Positions 8,800 through 16,471 of a stretch of 64,000 nt of DNA are shown here, piece after piece. The stretch comes from M3007 sp046160625 (lineage in GTDB: Bacteria; Bacteroidota; Bacteroidia; Chitinophagales; Saprospiraceae). A model generated the notes under the pieces. That model saw nothing but the letters and a program-made list of their open reading frames with translations, was not told where the DNA came from and made no database searches. The DNA lies in assembly GCA_046160625.1 (NCBI GenBank), contig JBJXGZ010000086.1, positions 15,462-79,461 of the forward strand, in the 5' to 3' direction. Within the stretch, counting starts at the first letter, position 1, and the number at the start of each line of letters is the position of its first letter. The position numbers and the translations under genes were made by a program.

Positions 8800-9963
8800 A
8801 TGGCTGTATTTATTGAAAGAACTATTGAAGCCCAAATCACCACCAGGTTAACAAGCGAGCCTCGCAAAATTATCATTCTGTACGGACAACGGCAGGTTGG
8901 AAAAACGACCTTAGCAAAGCATATTTTTGGGAAAATGGAAGGCAAAAAAGTATTGCAGGTCAATGCTGATTTCAATCCCCATGCCGAGGTTTTTTCTTCC
9001 AGGGACTTAGAAAAACTTCGCCTTTTTGTAGCCGGGTTTGACTATCTTTTTATTGACGAGGCTCAGCGCATTCCTGATATTGGTATCAATTTGAAAATCC
9101 TGCATGACAATTTTCCAACATTGCGCATCCTTGTCACAGGGTCTTCCTCACTAGATCTTGCCAATCGAATCCACGAACCATTGACCGGGCGTACTTGGAC
9201 TTTCCAGCTGCATCCGTTTTCTGCTGAAGAGCTGACTGCCCATTCTAGTGTGCTTGAGTATCACAGCCGATTGGAAGAATGGCTGCTTTTTGGCACTTAT
9301 CCGGGGGTGTTGGAACTTGAAAACCGGGAAGACAAGGCCTCTTTTTTGCATGAACTGACCTATGCTTACCTCTATAAAGATGTGCTCGAATTGAGTGGTA
9401 TCAGGCAAAGCGGCAAATTGCGCGACTTGCTGCGCTTGCTGGCTTTTCAAATTGGTTCAGAAGTGTCTTTTAATGAACTGGGCCGACAATTAGGCTTGGA
9501 TATGGCCACGGTACAACGTTATGTGGATTTACTGGAAAAGGCTTTCGTGTTAAAAACTGTAAGCGCTTACAGCCGGAATTTACGCAAAGAAATCTCCAAA
9601 AAACAGAAGATCTTTTTTCAAGATTTGGGTGTCCGAAACGCGCTGATTGAAAAATTTGCACCGCTCAAACTCCGCGACGACACTGGAAGGCTTTGGGAAA
9701 ACTACCTTTTTTTAGAAAGGTCTAAACTTTTGGACAATCGTCAAACCCGGGCAAACCGTTTTTTCTGGCGGCTGCAAACTGGGGCTGAATTGGACTATGT
9801 AGAAGAATACGAAGGGAAACTGGCAGGTTATGAGTTCAAATTTGGGAATAAAGAAGCAAAAGCTCCGGCTGCTTGGCAGGAAACTTACCCGGAAGCTACT
9901 TTTCAAACTATTAATCAAGAGAATTGGTTGCCTTTTGTTTTGAAGACGGAAAATGGAAGCTAA
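8800..9963 (+). CDS. AAA (AAA_14) ATPase with DUF4143 C-terminal domain, copy 2
   Basis: A 387-residue protein. Walker A is GQRQVGKTTLAKH (about residue 30), Walker B YLFIDEAQR (about 86), then ILVTGSSSLDLA. The middle has a clear winged helix-turn-helix (VSFNELGRQLGLDMATVQRYVDLLEKA, about 223-249). The C-terminal domain has GAELDYVEEYEGKLAGYEFK, consistent with a PD-(D/E)XK-like core. It is a single-gene unit flanked by palindromes on the left and a simple repeat on the right. Proteins of this family often occur as isolated genes scattered in Bacteroidota genomes. Its role is unknown; the motifs suggest a nucleic-acid-binding ATPase, possibly with nuclease ancestry. Confidence 0.9.
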   Translation: MAVFIERTIEAQITTRLTSEPRKIIILYGQRQVGKTTLAKHIFGKMEGKKVLQVNADFNPHAEVFSSRDLEKLRLFVAGFDYLFIDEAQRIPDIGINLKILHDNFPTLRILVTGSSSLDLANRIHEPLTGRTWTFQLHPFSAEELTAHSSVLEYHSRLEEWLLFGTYPGVLELENREDKASFLHELTYAYLYKDVLELSGIRQSGKLRDLLRLLAFQIGSEVSFNELGRQLGLDMATVQRYVDLLEKAFVLKTVSAYSRNLRKEISKKQKIFFQDLGVRNALIEKFAPLKLRDDTGRLWENYLFLERSKLLDNRQTRANRFFWRLQTGAELDYVEEYEGKLAGYEFKFGNKEAKAPAAWQETYPEATFQTINQENWLPFVLKTENGS

Positions 9964-10061
9964 AGATTTTCAATGTGGTGCTTAAACCCTAAACAAAGCG
10001 GGCATCCCGTACTAAAACGAGATGCCCGCTACTATTTCTATCACTAATCAATGGCCTGGCC

Positions 10062-10098
10062 ACTGCCAACCGCCCACTGCCAACTGCCAACTGCCACT
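10062..10098. repeat. Short tandem repeat (about 10-bp unit, ACTGCCAACT-like)
   Basis: Imperfect tandem units of the type CACTGCCAACTGC lie in the gap between ATPase copy 2 and the end of the helicase gene. A related repeat (CTGCCTACTG) is found inside the lipoprotein gene at 63.7 kb. Confidence 0.6.
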
Positions 10099-10100
10099 GA

Positions 10101-11804
10101 TTACCACTTCCCCTTCTTACCCCCCTTCTTAGGCTTCCTGTCCCATTTCTCAAAAACCTTGTCCTCTCTTCTTCTGGGTGCCCTTTCACGCTCAGAAGCA
10201 TCGTCCACACGAATGGGGCGGCCGTTGATGGTGAATTCAGGTAAGCCCTGGCGAACGACCGCCACATAAGCAGCATCGAGGTCGAAATGCAGGTGTGTAC
10301 GGCTTACATCAATCTGGCCAATGGCGCGGCTCGGTATTCCGAACGAGCGGTCGAGCAGTATGAGGAAATCCTTTTTATTCACCCCATCCATTTCGCCAAC
10401 GCTGACGAATAGGCGCACAGTACCCGTTTGGGTGCCAGGCATCGCTGTAGGGCGCGCGGCGCGTTTGTCGCCACGAGGGTAAATGTTGATGTCGGGCGCG
10501 GTGCGGTAATAGGAAAGGAATCGGTTGAACTCCACGCTGGCAAAGCGCTTGATCAATTCTTCCTTGCTCAAATCCTTTAATTCTTCTTGAATGCGCTCCA
10601 TATAAGGCTCAATATCAGCGTGGTGTACCTCCTGCTCATGAATGCCTTTGATGATATTGAACAATTGTGCCTCGCAGACTTCCATCCCAGTTGGAAGCAT
10701 CTTTTTGATAAAGGGCGCTTTCGTTCTCCGTTCTATCTGTCGGATTCGCTCTTCGTATTTTGGGGTCACGATGGTAATACTCACACCCGTTTTGCCTGCA
10801 CGACCCGTACGGCCAGAACGGTGGGTGTACACCTCGATCTCGTCGGGCAAACCGTAGTTGATCACGTGGCTGATATTGCTCACGTCCAATCCACGCGCTG
10901 CCACATCGGTAGCGATAAGGAGTTGGAGGTGGCCTTCGCGGAAACGCTGCATCACGCGGTCGCGGTCAGCCTGAGCCAAGTCGCCGTGAAGTGCATCGGA
11001 GTTGTAACCATCGCGTACCATTTGTTCGGCCACTTCTTTGGTCTCGATTCGGGTGCGGCAGAAAATGAGGGCGTAAATGTCGGGAAGTGCGTCCACTACT
11101 CGTTTGAGAGCGTTGTAGCGGTCGTCGGCACGGCACACATAGTACACGTGCTCAATGTTTTCGTTGGTCTGAGTTTTCCCGGTCACGCTGAGTTCGCGGG
11201 GCGTTTTCATGTATGTGTTGGCAATCGTGCGCACTTCTCTGGGCATTGTGGCCGAGAAGAGCCAGATGGATTTGCGTTCAACAGCCTCCGAAAGAATGAA
11301 GTCAATGGCCTCTTTGAAGCCCATGTTTAGCATTTCATCTGCTTCGTCGAGTACCACTCGGCGAACGCTGTCAAGTTTGATGGCCTTGCGGGCGATGAGG
11401 TCCATGAGTCGGCCAGGGGTAGCCACCACGATTTGTGCACCGGCCTTTATCTGCCGGATTTGACCCTCGATGCCAGCGCCGCCATATACTGCCACCACCT
11501 TGTATTGGTGGGCGTATTCGGAGTAATTGACCAGATCGCCCGCCACTTGAACACAAAGTTCGCGGGTGGGGCACATGATGAGCGCTTGAATGGTGCGCTC
11601 TTTTGGGTCAATACGTTGGAGGACTGGGAGGCCGAAAGCGGCGGTTTTTCCGGTGCCGGTTTGGGCGAGGGCTATGATGTCATTGTCGCCTTCGAGGGCG
11701 ACAGGTAAGACCATTTCCTGGACAGGAGTAGGGGTTTCAAAGCCCATGGCTGTGATACCCTGCAAGAGGTCGTCGGCGATGCCGAGCGTCTTGAATGCAG
11801 ACAT
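10101..11804 (-). CDS. deaD: DEAD-box ATP-dependent RNA helicase, DeaD/CsdA type
   Basis: A 567-residue cytoplasmic RNA helicase that unwinds RNA duplexes during ribosome assembly and at low temperature. All DEAD-box motifs are present in order: Q motif (GFETPTPVQ), I (AQTGTGKTAAFG), Ia (PTRELCVQV), II (DEADEML), III (SAT), V (IATDVAARGLDV) and VI (HRSGRTGRAG). After an extended linker comes a DbpA/CsdA-type RNA-binding domain (RLFVSVGEMDGVNKKDFL, about residues 455-530) and a very basic tail (RKPKKGGKKGKW). Start ATG 11804 fits family alignments. The transcript probably begins far upstream (promoter at 11969), leaving an untranslated leader of about 160 bases, as is usual for cold-shock helicase mRNAs. 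Confidence 0.95.
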   Translation of the reverse strand: MSAFKTLGIADDLLQGITAMGFETPTPVQEMVLPVALEGDNDIIALAQTGTGKTAAFGLPVLQRIDPKERTIQALIMCPTRELCVQVAGDLVNYSEYAHQYKVVAVYGGAGIEGQIRQIKAGAQIVVATPGRLMDLIARKAIKLDSVRRVVLDEADEMLNMGFKEAIDFILSEAVERKSIWLFSATMPREVRTIANTYMKTPRELSVTGKTQTNENIEHVYYVCRADDRYNALKRVVDALPDIYALIFCRTRIETKEVAEQMVRDGYNSDALHGDLAQADRDRVMQRFREGHLQLLIATDVAARGLDVSNISHVINYGLPDEIEVYTHRSGRTGRAGKTGVSITIVTPKYEERIRQIERRTKAPFIKKMLPTGMEVCEAQLFNIIKGIHEQEVHHADIEPYMERIQEELKDLSKEELIKRFASVEFNRFLSYYRTAPDINIYPRGDKRAARPTAMPGTQTGTVRLFVSVGEMDGVNKKDFLILLDRSFGIPSRAIGQIDVSRTHLHFDLDAAYVAVVRQGLPEFTINGRPIRVDDASERERAPRRREDKVFEKWDRKPKKGGKKGKW

Positions 11805-12232
11805 TGAAAAAGTACGTTAGGGCGTTGGGACTGTTTGACTTGCATGCTACTTAATTGATCCCTGCCACAGAAACCAAACGCCTAATGCCAATGCTACCCA
11901 ATGCCTGTATGAGAATGAAAAAGGAAACAAAAACCACTAATCGTGACTTTTGTTTTCAATGGACGGGGCAAAGGTAAAAATTATCTTCTGAAAAAAACGC
12001 AATTCGTATTTTAAATTCTGTTTTAGGTGCTCGTTAGGCTTTAGTTATGATGTAAATTTTGCGGGATTGAATTGCGAATCAAGGTCGAACTTCCCTAAAG
12101 TTTAAAACTTTCGGGAAGTTTGTTGCCTCTGTCTGGCAAAAAAAACGGAAGCCGCCCTTCCCGACATCAATGATGTCGGGACTTGCGACTTCCGAAAAAA
12201 GAAGGTAAGGTAAATAGTTTTTTACAATCAGC
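11805..12232 (-). promoter_or_regulatory. Long helicase leader and promoter; hairpins near 12.1-12.2 kb
   Basis: This 428-base gap has no gene. On the minus strand TACCTTTG (11969-11976) is a good -7 element for the helicase and implies a leader of about 160 bases. At 12091-12122 lies a hairpin (AACTTCCC...GGGAAGTT). At 12150-12205 a larger one sits just past the end of the VCBS/ASPIC gene. Confidence 0.5.
12150..12205 (-). terminator. Probable terminator of the VCBS/ASPIC lipoprotein gene
   Basis: A 21-base near-perfect palindrome, with arms CCCGACATCA and TGATGTCGGG, is nested inside a second pair of arms (CGGAAG and CTTCCG). A run of A on the plus strand (U on the minus-strand transcript) follows. 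It lies 30 bases after the stop of the gene ending at 12233. Confidence 0.65.
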
Positions 12233-14524
12233 TCACTTAGTCGGCGCACACATAGGAATCGAACCGTCCGCTCTTCTGAACGTCATTTTGTTTAATGCAG
12301 CCACCTCGAAGCCTTCTTGCCCCTCTTTGATCTTGATAAGTTGGTTGGGCTGCACGTTTTTCAGCACTTGGGTGATACCGCTGACGGGCCAGCGGATTGT
12401 GATTTCGTCAATCACGGTCGCCTGGCCGATGCCGATTTCGCGGCGGAAAGGTGAACAGCCAAAGCTCCCGCCTGAATTGAGCTCGCGGTACACCATCCTC
12501 TGTTTACCATTTTCGCGGAATTTGAGCGTGATTTTTGCACCGATGGCTGCTCGATTCGATTGAGTGCCTTCCAGTTTCAGGTAAATCCAATTGTTGCTGT
12601 TTTGTCCAGGATTGACATAAAGAGAGTTGGGGTATGAATCGCCCCGATATACCCCGCCAAAATCTACATGGATGTCTTGGTCACCGTCGTTGTCAAGGTC
12701 GGCGAATGATACACCGTGCCCTTTTTGCAGGTTGCCCGTCCGTGAAGAATTGGTGGCATCTGCAAATTTTTTGCCCTCAAGGTTCACGAACAATTTGTTC
12801 GGCACCAGCGACTGATAGGAGGGATTTCCAGTACCCAGGTACATATCCAGCCAGCCATCGTTGTTGATATCGCCAAAGTTTGATCCCATAGCAAATACAA
12901 TTTTGCTGAGGCCCATACGCGCGGTCACATTGCTGAACGTACCGTTGCGGTTGTTGCGATAAATAAAGGCTTTGCCGGTTTTGTCACTGGAAGGGTGTAA
13001 GGCTTCTTTTGCGGCGTAATAAGAAAGTGGTTTATTAAACTCGTAGTTGCAGACAAAAATGTCGAGCCAGCCGTCGTTGTCATAATCAAAAAACCAGCTG
13101 GGAAAACTGCCGTAAAGCTCCTTGTCAAATCCCGTTGTTACCGAGGCATCCTCAAAAGAAAGCCTCCCTCCTCCAAAGCCCTTATTTCGCAGCAATAATT
13201 TACGCCCGTTCATGGTGGAAAGGAAGAGGTCGGGCCAGCCGTCGTTGTCGTAATCGCCCGAAGCAACGCTCTTGACAAATCCCTGGATATTGATCCCCCA
13301 TTCCTTCGCCACGTTTGTGAACGTGCCATTTTTGTTGTTGATATAAAATTCGCAGGGATGCACTTTATTGTTCGGAACGGTTTCATTCCCGATGAAAACG
13401 TCGAGCCAGCCGTCGTTGTTGAAGTCATTCCAGGTAGCCGTTTGGGTGGGGTGAAAGGACAGCATTCCGGCTTCAATGGTTACGTCGGTAAAAGTGCCGT
13501 TTCCGTTGTTGCGAAGCAGCGAGTTGGGTTGTTCTCCAGCTGGTCCACCTTGACCCTGCCACGCGCCGCGAAGCACAAAAATGTCCAGATGCCCGTCGTT
13601 ATTGTAATCGGTTTGCTGCATGTTTAGACCACCAGTATAAACGTTCAGCCCTGTTGCAGCCGACAAGTCGGTGAAGGTGCCGTCGCCGTTATTCTTGAAA
13701 TAGCTCATAGGTTCGGTTAAATCCCAGGCTGAAATCACGAGATCCAGATACCCATCGTTGTCAAAATCGTCCACGATACTGCCGCCCGAACGATTGTTTA
13801 CCATGACTTTCAAATCTGTGGCCATGTCTAAAAATGGATTAACTGGATAGTCTGGAGCGTCCAGGTTAGGGATAAGCCACTTCTTAGGCACTTTTTGGGG
13901 GTATTCGCCCAGGGTCATGTATGTAATATTGAGCAACCATAACATGTCGTAATTCTCCGGTTCCAAAGTTAAAATCAATTCAAAGTACTCCACGGCTTTC
14001 CTTGCGGGCGCTTTGTCCGTGTGCACGCCTTTGCCTCGGATCGGCATAATACAGGCATCCTCGTTATGCCCCATCACACAGTTGTTTCGTTCGGCGAGCC
14101 GCAAGTAGGCCACGCCCAATTGTTGAAGCAAGCTCCTTCGAGCTTCTTTGTGATCCCCTACCGCATTTAGGATTTGTTCAAAAATAGAAACGGCCTGCTG
14201 TTCATCACCATATTCCAACAGCTGGATCGCCTTATCCACAGAAAGGTTGAGTTGTGCATTGGGGTCTTGCGTAGAAGCTAAATCGGAATCGGATTTTGCC
14301 AATCTGGCTTCTGTAGCATACATATTTTGAGGGATATTTGCCCGATTATAAACATCAGCAAGTATCTGCACCATTGTTTTTTGTGCCGCAGGAGGCTGTT
14401 TAGTAGTGGGATTGGCCTTATCGGAAGCTTGCTTGCAAGCAAACCAGAAGCAGACAAGCAAAATAGCAGCACTGGCAAACAAGGCTGCCGACTTTATAGG
14501 CATGAATTGAAAGGTTCTGGACAT
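12233..14524 (-). CDS. VCBS/FG-GAP repeat lipoprotein with ASPIC/UnbV domain
   Basis: A 763-residue exported protein. The N-terminus has a hydrophobic segment ending LLVCFWFAC-K, a lipobox-like site, so it is probably anchored in the outer membrane. Residues of about 60-200 are TPR-like helices (AVSIFEQILNAVG...ARKAVEYFELILTLEPENYD). Seven VCBS repeats with Ca-binding loops follow (DFDNDGYLD, DYNNDGHLD, DFNNDGWLD, DYDNDGWPD, DYDNDGWLD, DINNDGWLD, DLDNDGDQD), forming a beta-propeller. The C-terminus (GAKITLKFRENGKQ...IDEITIRWPVSG) is the ASPIC/UnbV domain. Such proteins are common in Bacteroidota and often linked to surface binding. ATG 14524 is preferred over a GTG one codon upstream. A broken relative lies just upstream. 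Confidence 0.9.
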   Translation of the reverse strand: MSRTFQFMPIKSAALFASAAILLVCFWFACKQASDKANPTTKQPPAAQKTMVQILADVYNRANIPQNMYATEARLAKSDSDLASTQDPNAQLNLSVDKAIQLLEYGDEQQAVSIFEQILNAVGDHKEARRSLLQQLGVAYLRLAERNNCVMGHNEDACIMPIRGKGVHTDKAPARKAVEYFELILTLEPENYDMLWLLNITYMTLGEYPQKVPKKWLIPNLDAPDYPVNPFLDMATDLKVMVNNRSGGSIVDDFDNDGYLDLVISAWDLTEPMSYFKNNGDGTFTDLSAATGLNVYTGGLNMQQTDYNNDGHLDIFVLRGAWQGQGGPAGEQPNSLLRNNGNGTFTDVTIEAGMLSFHPTQTATWNDFNNDGWLDVFIGNETVPNNKVHPCEFYINNKNGTFTNVAKEWGINIQGFVKSVASGDYDNDGWPDLFLSTMNGRKLLLRNKGFGGGRLSFEDASVTTGFDKELYGSFPSWFFDYDNDGWLDIFVCNYEFNKPLSYYAAKEALHPSSDKTGKAFIYRNNRNGTFSNVTARMGLSKIVFAMGSNFGDINNDGWLDMYLGTGNPSYQSLVPNKLFVNLEGKKFADATNSSRTGNLQKGHGVSFADLDNDGDQDIHVDFGGVYRGDSYPNSLYVNPGQNSNNWIYLKLEGTQSNRAAIGAKITLKFRENGKQRMVYRELNSGGSFGCSPFRREIGIGQATVIDEITIRWPVSGITQVLKNVQPNQLIKIKEGQEGFEVAALNKMTFRRADGSIPMCAPTK

Positions 14525-14538
14525 CACAAATTAAAATT

Positions 14539-14874
14539 TTAGTGTGAAAATTGGCTGCCAGGCCAGTTGATCATGATTTCATCAATCAGAGACGCTTGGC
14601 CAACGCCGATTTCGCGGCACAAAGATAAGGAGCCAAAGCTGCCGCCGGGATTGAGCTCGCGGCACAACATGCGCTCATTGCCTTTTTCGCGGAATTTGGT
14701 CGAGATTTTTGCGCCCGGGTTTTTGGCCACGGTAGCCACCGAATCATAATGCGCTAATTTGGCCTGGAGCTTGGAGGGGGCAAAATACCGCTGCAAAACT
14801 AGCCGCTTTTCTTGTAAGAGAAAGTAAAAATCCATGAGCAAATCCTTAGGATTGGAGATTGAAATACCAGTCAA
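14539..14874 (-). pseudogene. Remnant of a second ASPIC/UnbV-domain gene
   Basis: A 111-codon frame whose last 60 residues (AKISTKFREKGNERMLCREL, GGSFG, REIGVGQASLIDEIMINWPG) align with the C-terminal ASPIC domain of the neighbouring protein (KITLKFRENGKQ, GGSFG, REIGIGQATVIDEITIRWP). The DNA is also clearly related. The VCBS propeller is absent and the N-terminal 50 codons match nothing I know. This is the degraded 3' end of a tandem paralogue, not a free-standing functional gene. Confidence 0.65.
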
Positions 14875-14955
14875 CCACTATATTCTCTCGCCACAGGGTA
14901 TTCGCCTGACCGTTTATTCCCGCTATCTTCGCGGTTTTACTCATGTCACCCGTGT

Positions 14956-15032
14956 TACCCGCCGAAGCCAAAGGCGAAGGCGAGCCTTCATCAAAGCAAC
15001 TTCCCCCGCCGAAGCCAAAAGCGAAGGCGGGT
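14956..15032. repeat. Two copies of a CCCGCCGAAGCnnnAGCGAAGGCGGG palindromic repeat
   Basis: Copies lie at 14956-14984 and 15004-15032. Each is an imperfect palindrome beginning ACCCGCCGAAGC and ending GCGAAGGCGGG. Relatives occur at 54672-54754 and inside the coding sequence at 55765. They lie between the ASPIC remnant and the arginine deiminase start and explain the apparent in-frame extension upstream of ATG 15066. Confidence 0.65.
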
Positions 15033-15065
15033 AAACACCCTACCAACAATCACCATTCAATTTTT

Positions 15066-16334
15066 ATGGACGCGAACAGCCGCATCTACGTAGACTCCGA
15101 AATCGGAAAACTCAAAAAAGTAATCGTACACCGCCCCGACGAGGGCATCGCCCGCATCACCCCCAAACGCGCCGAGGAACTGCTGTTCGACGACATCGTA
15201 CACCTGCCGAACATGCAGGAAGAACACGACATCTTTGTGAGCGTACTCCGTGCATTTGTCGGGAAAGAGAACGTGCTGGAAGTCGGCGACCTGCTGACAG
15301 AGAGTTGTCGCAATGAGGAAAGTCGCTATGAAATTATCAATAAAATCGTTGATTTTGAGGAACTTCCGTACTCATTCATACCCCGCCTCGCCAGCCTATC
15401 GCCCGAACAGCTGGCAGATACGCTCATTACCGGCTACCTCGAACCGGAAGACCGCATCTTATTTGACCCTATTCCCAACCTCATCTTTACCCGCGACCTG
15501 GCAGTGACCGTGAAAGAGCACGTCATCATCACCAAGGCCGCCAAAGAGGCCCGTTTTCGGGAAAACTTCCTCACCCGGCTGATCTTCTCCAGCCACCCCG
15601 TCTTCCGCCGCCTAAAGGCCGATGGCAAAACCATCAACCTCAACCGCGTGGACAAATTCCCGCCCAACAAACGCGGCGAAACCATAAGCATCGAAGGCGG
15701 CGACGTGATGATGTTCCACAAGGATTACCTGCTTATTGGCAACTCCGAGCGCACCAACAACTATGCTTTCGAGATGCTCAAAACTTACCTTTTTGAAAAA
15801 GGCATCATTAAAAACATCGTGCAGGTGAACATACCCGCCGAACGAACTTACATGCACATTGATACGATATTCACGCAGATCAACCACAACCACGTGGTCG
15901 GTTTCAAACCCATTGTGCAAGACGGCTTAGGCTCTTACGTAGATGTGCACCGCCACACAGGCGAGGAGCTTGAATACCCCAGTATAGTGGATTTCCTTAA
16001 AGCAGAGGTGAACCCAAAGATGGAATTCATCTGGGCCGGTCGCGGCGAAACACCCTATCAGGAACGCGAGCAATGGACCGACGGCTGCAACCTTGTGGCC
16101 CTCAAACCCGGTGTGGCCATCACCTACGACCGCAATCCGGTTACAGAGAAGGCCTTCAAGGAATTTGGCTACAAAGTGGTGGGCGCAGAAAAAATGATCC
16201 GCGACATCGAAAACGGGAAAGTGGACCCTGAAAAAGTGGAGAACACGATTATTACCATTCCTTCCAACGAACTCTCGAGGGCACGAGGCGGGAGCCATTG
16301 TATGACTTGTCCGATAGAAAGGGAGGAGGTCTGA
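15066..16334 (+). CDS. arcA: Arginine deiminase (ArcA-type)
   Basis: A 422-residue cytoplasmic enzyme that hydrolyses arginine to citrulline and ammonia. The fold and motifs fit the guanidine-modifying superfamily: LIFTRDL with its substrate-binding Asp, the HIDTIFTQI segment with the catalytic His, and GGSHCMTCPI with the nucleophile Cys at residue 412. Length and the C-terminal Cys position match bacterial arginine deiminases. The start is ATG 15066 (MDANSRIYVD); the frame stays open upstream through palindromic repeats, but that extension is not protein-like. No arcB, arcC or arcD is adjacent, so it may serve arginine catabolism or nitrogen supply and not a full fermentative pathway. Confidence 0.9.
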   Translation: MDANSRIYVDSEIGKLKKVIVHRPDEGIARITPKRAEELLFDDIVHLPNMQEEHDIFVSVLRAFVGKENVLEVGDLLTESCRNEESRYEIINKIVDFEELPYSFIPRLASLSPEQLADTLITGYLEPEDRILFDPIPNLIFTRDLAVTVKEHVIITKAAKEARFRENFLTRLIFSSHPVFRRLKADGKTINLNRVDKFPPNKRGETISIEGGDVMMFHKDYLLIGNSERTNNYAFEMLKTYLFEKGIIKNIVQVNIPAERTYMHIDTIFTQINHNHVVGFKPIVQDGLGSYVDVHRHTGEELEYPSIVDFLKAEVNPKMEFIWAGRGETPYQEREQWTDGCNLVALKPGVAITYDRNPVTEKAFKEFGYKVVGAEKMIRDIENGKVDPEKVENTIITIPSNELSRARGGSHCMTCPIEREEV

Positions 16335-16339
16335 GGAAG

Positions 16340-16395
16340 TGATAGAGTGATGAAGTGATGCGAACGTATCAAATCACTTCATCACCCATCACCCT
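16340..16395. terminator. Inverted repeat after the arginine deiminase gene
   Basis: Runs of GTGATGAAGTGAT are mirrored by ATCACTTCATCAC, forming an imperfect long hairpin a few bases after the stop at 16334. A transcription terminator is plausible, although no T-run follows directly. Confidence 0.45.
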
Positions 16396-16440
16396 ATCGC
16401 TTCATTACCCATTTGACGATATGGTTTTGTGAAAGTGTGC

Positions 16441-16448
16441 TATTTTTG
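16441..16448 (+). promoter_or_regulatory. -7 element of the first sensor kinase gene
   Basis: TATTTTTG fits TAnnTTTG and lies 23 bases before ATG 16472. A matching TTTG at the usual distance is not clear. Confidence 0.4.
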
Positions 16449-16471
16449 ACCTCAGGCTCAAAGATTCCATT

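Noticed and set aside
10587..11330. Plus-strand frame of 247 codons inside the helicase gene
   Set aside because: It is a complementary-strand shadow of a highly conserved DEAD-box gene.
14943..15065. 41-residue N-terminal extension of arginine deiminase
   Set aside because: It is encoded by palindromic repeats (P-A-E-A-K units), and family members start at the MDANSR-type methionine.
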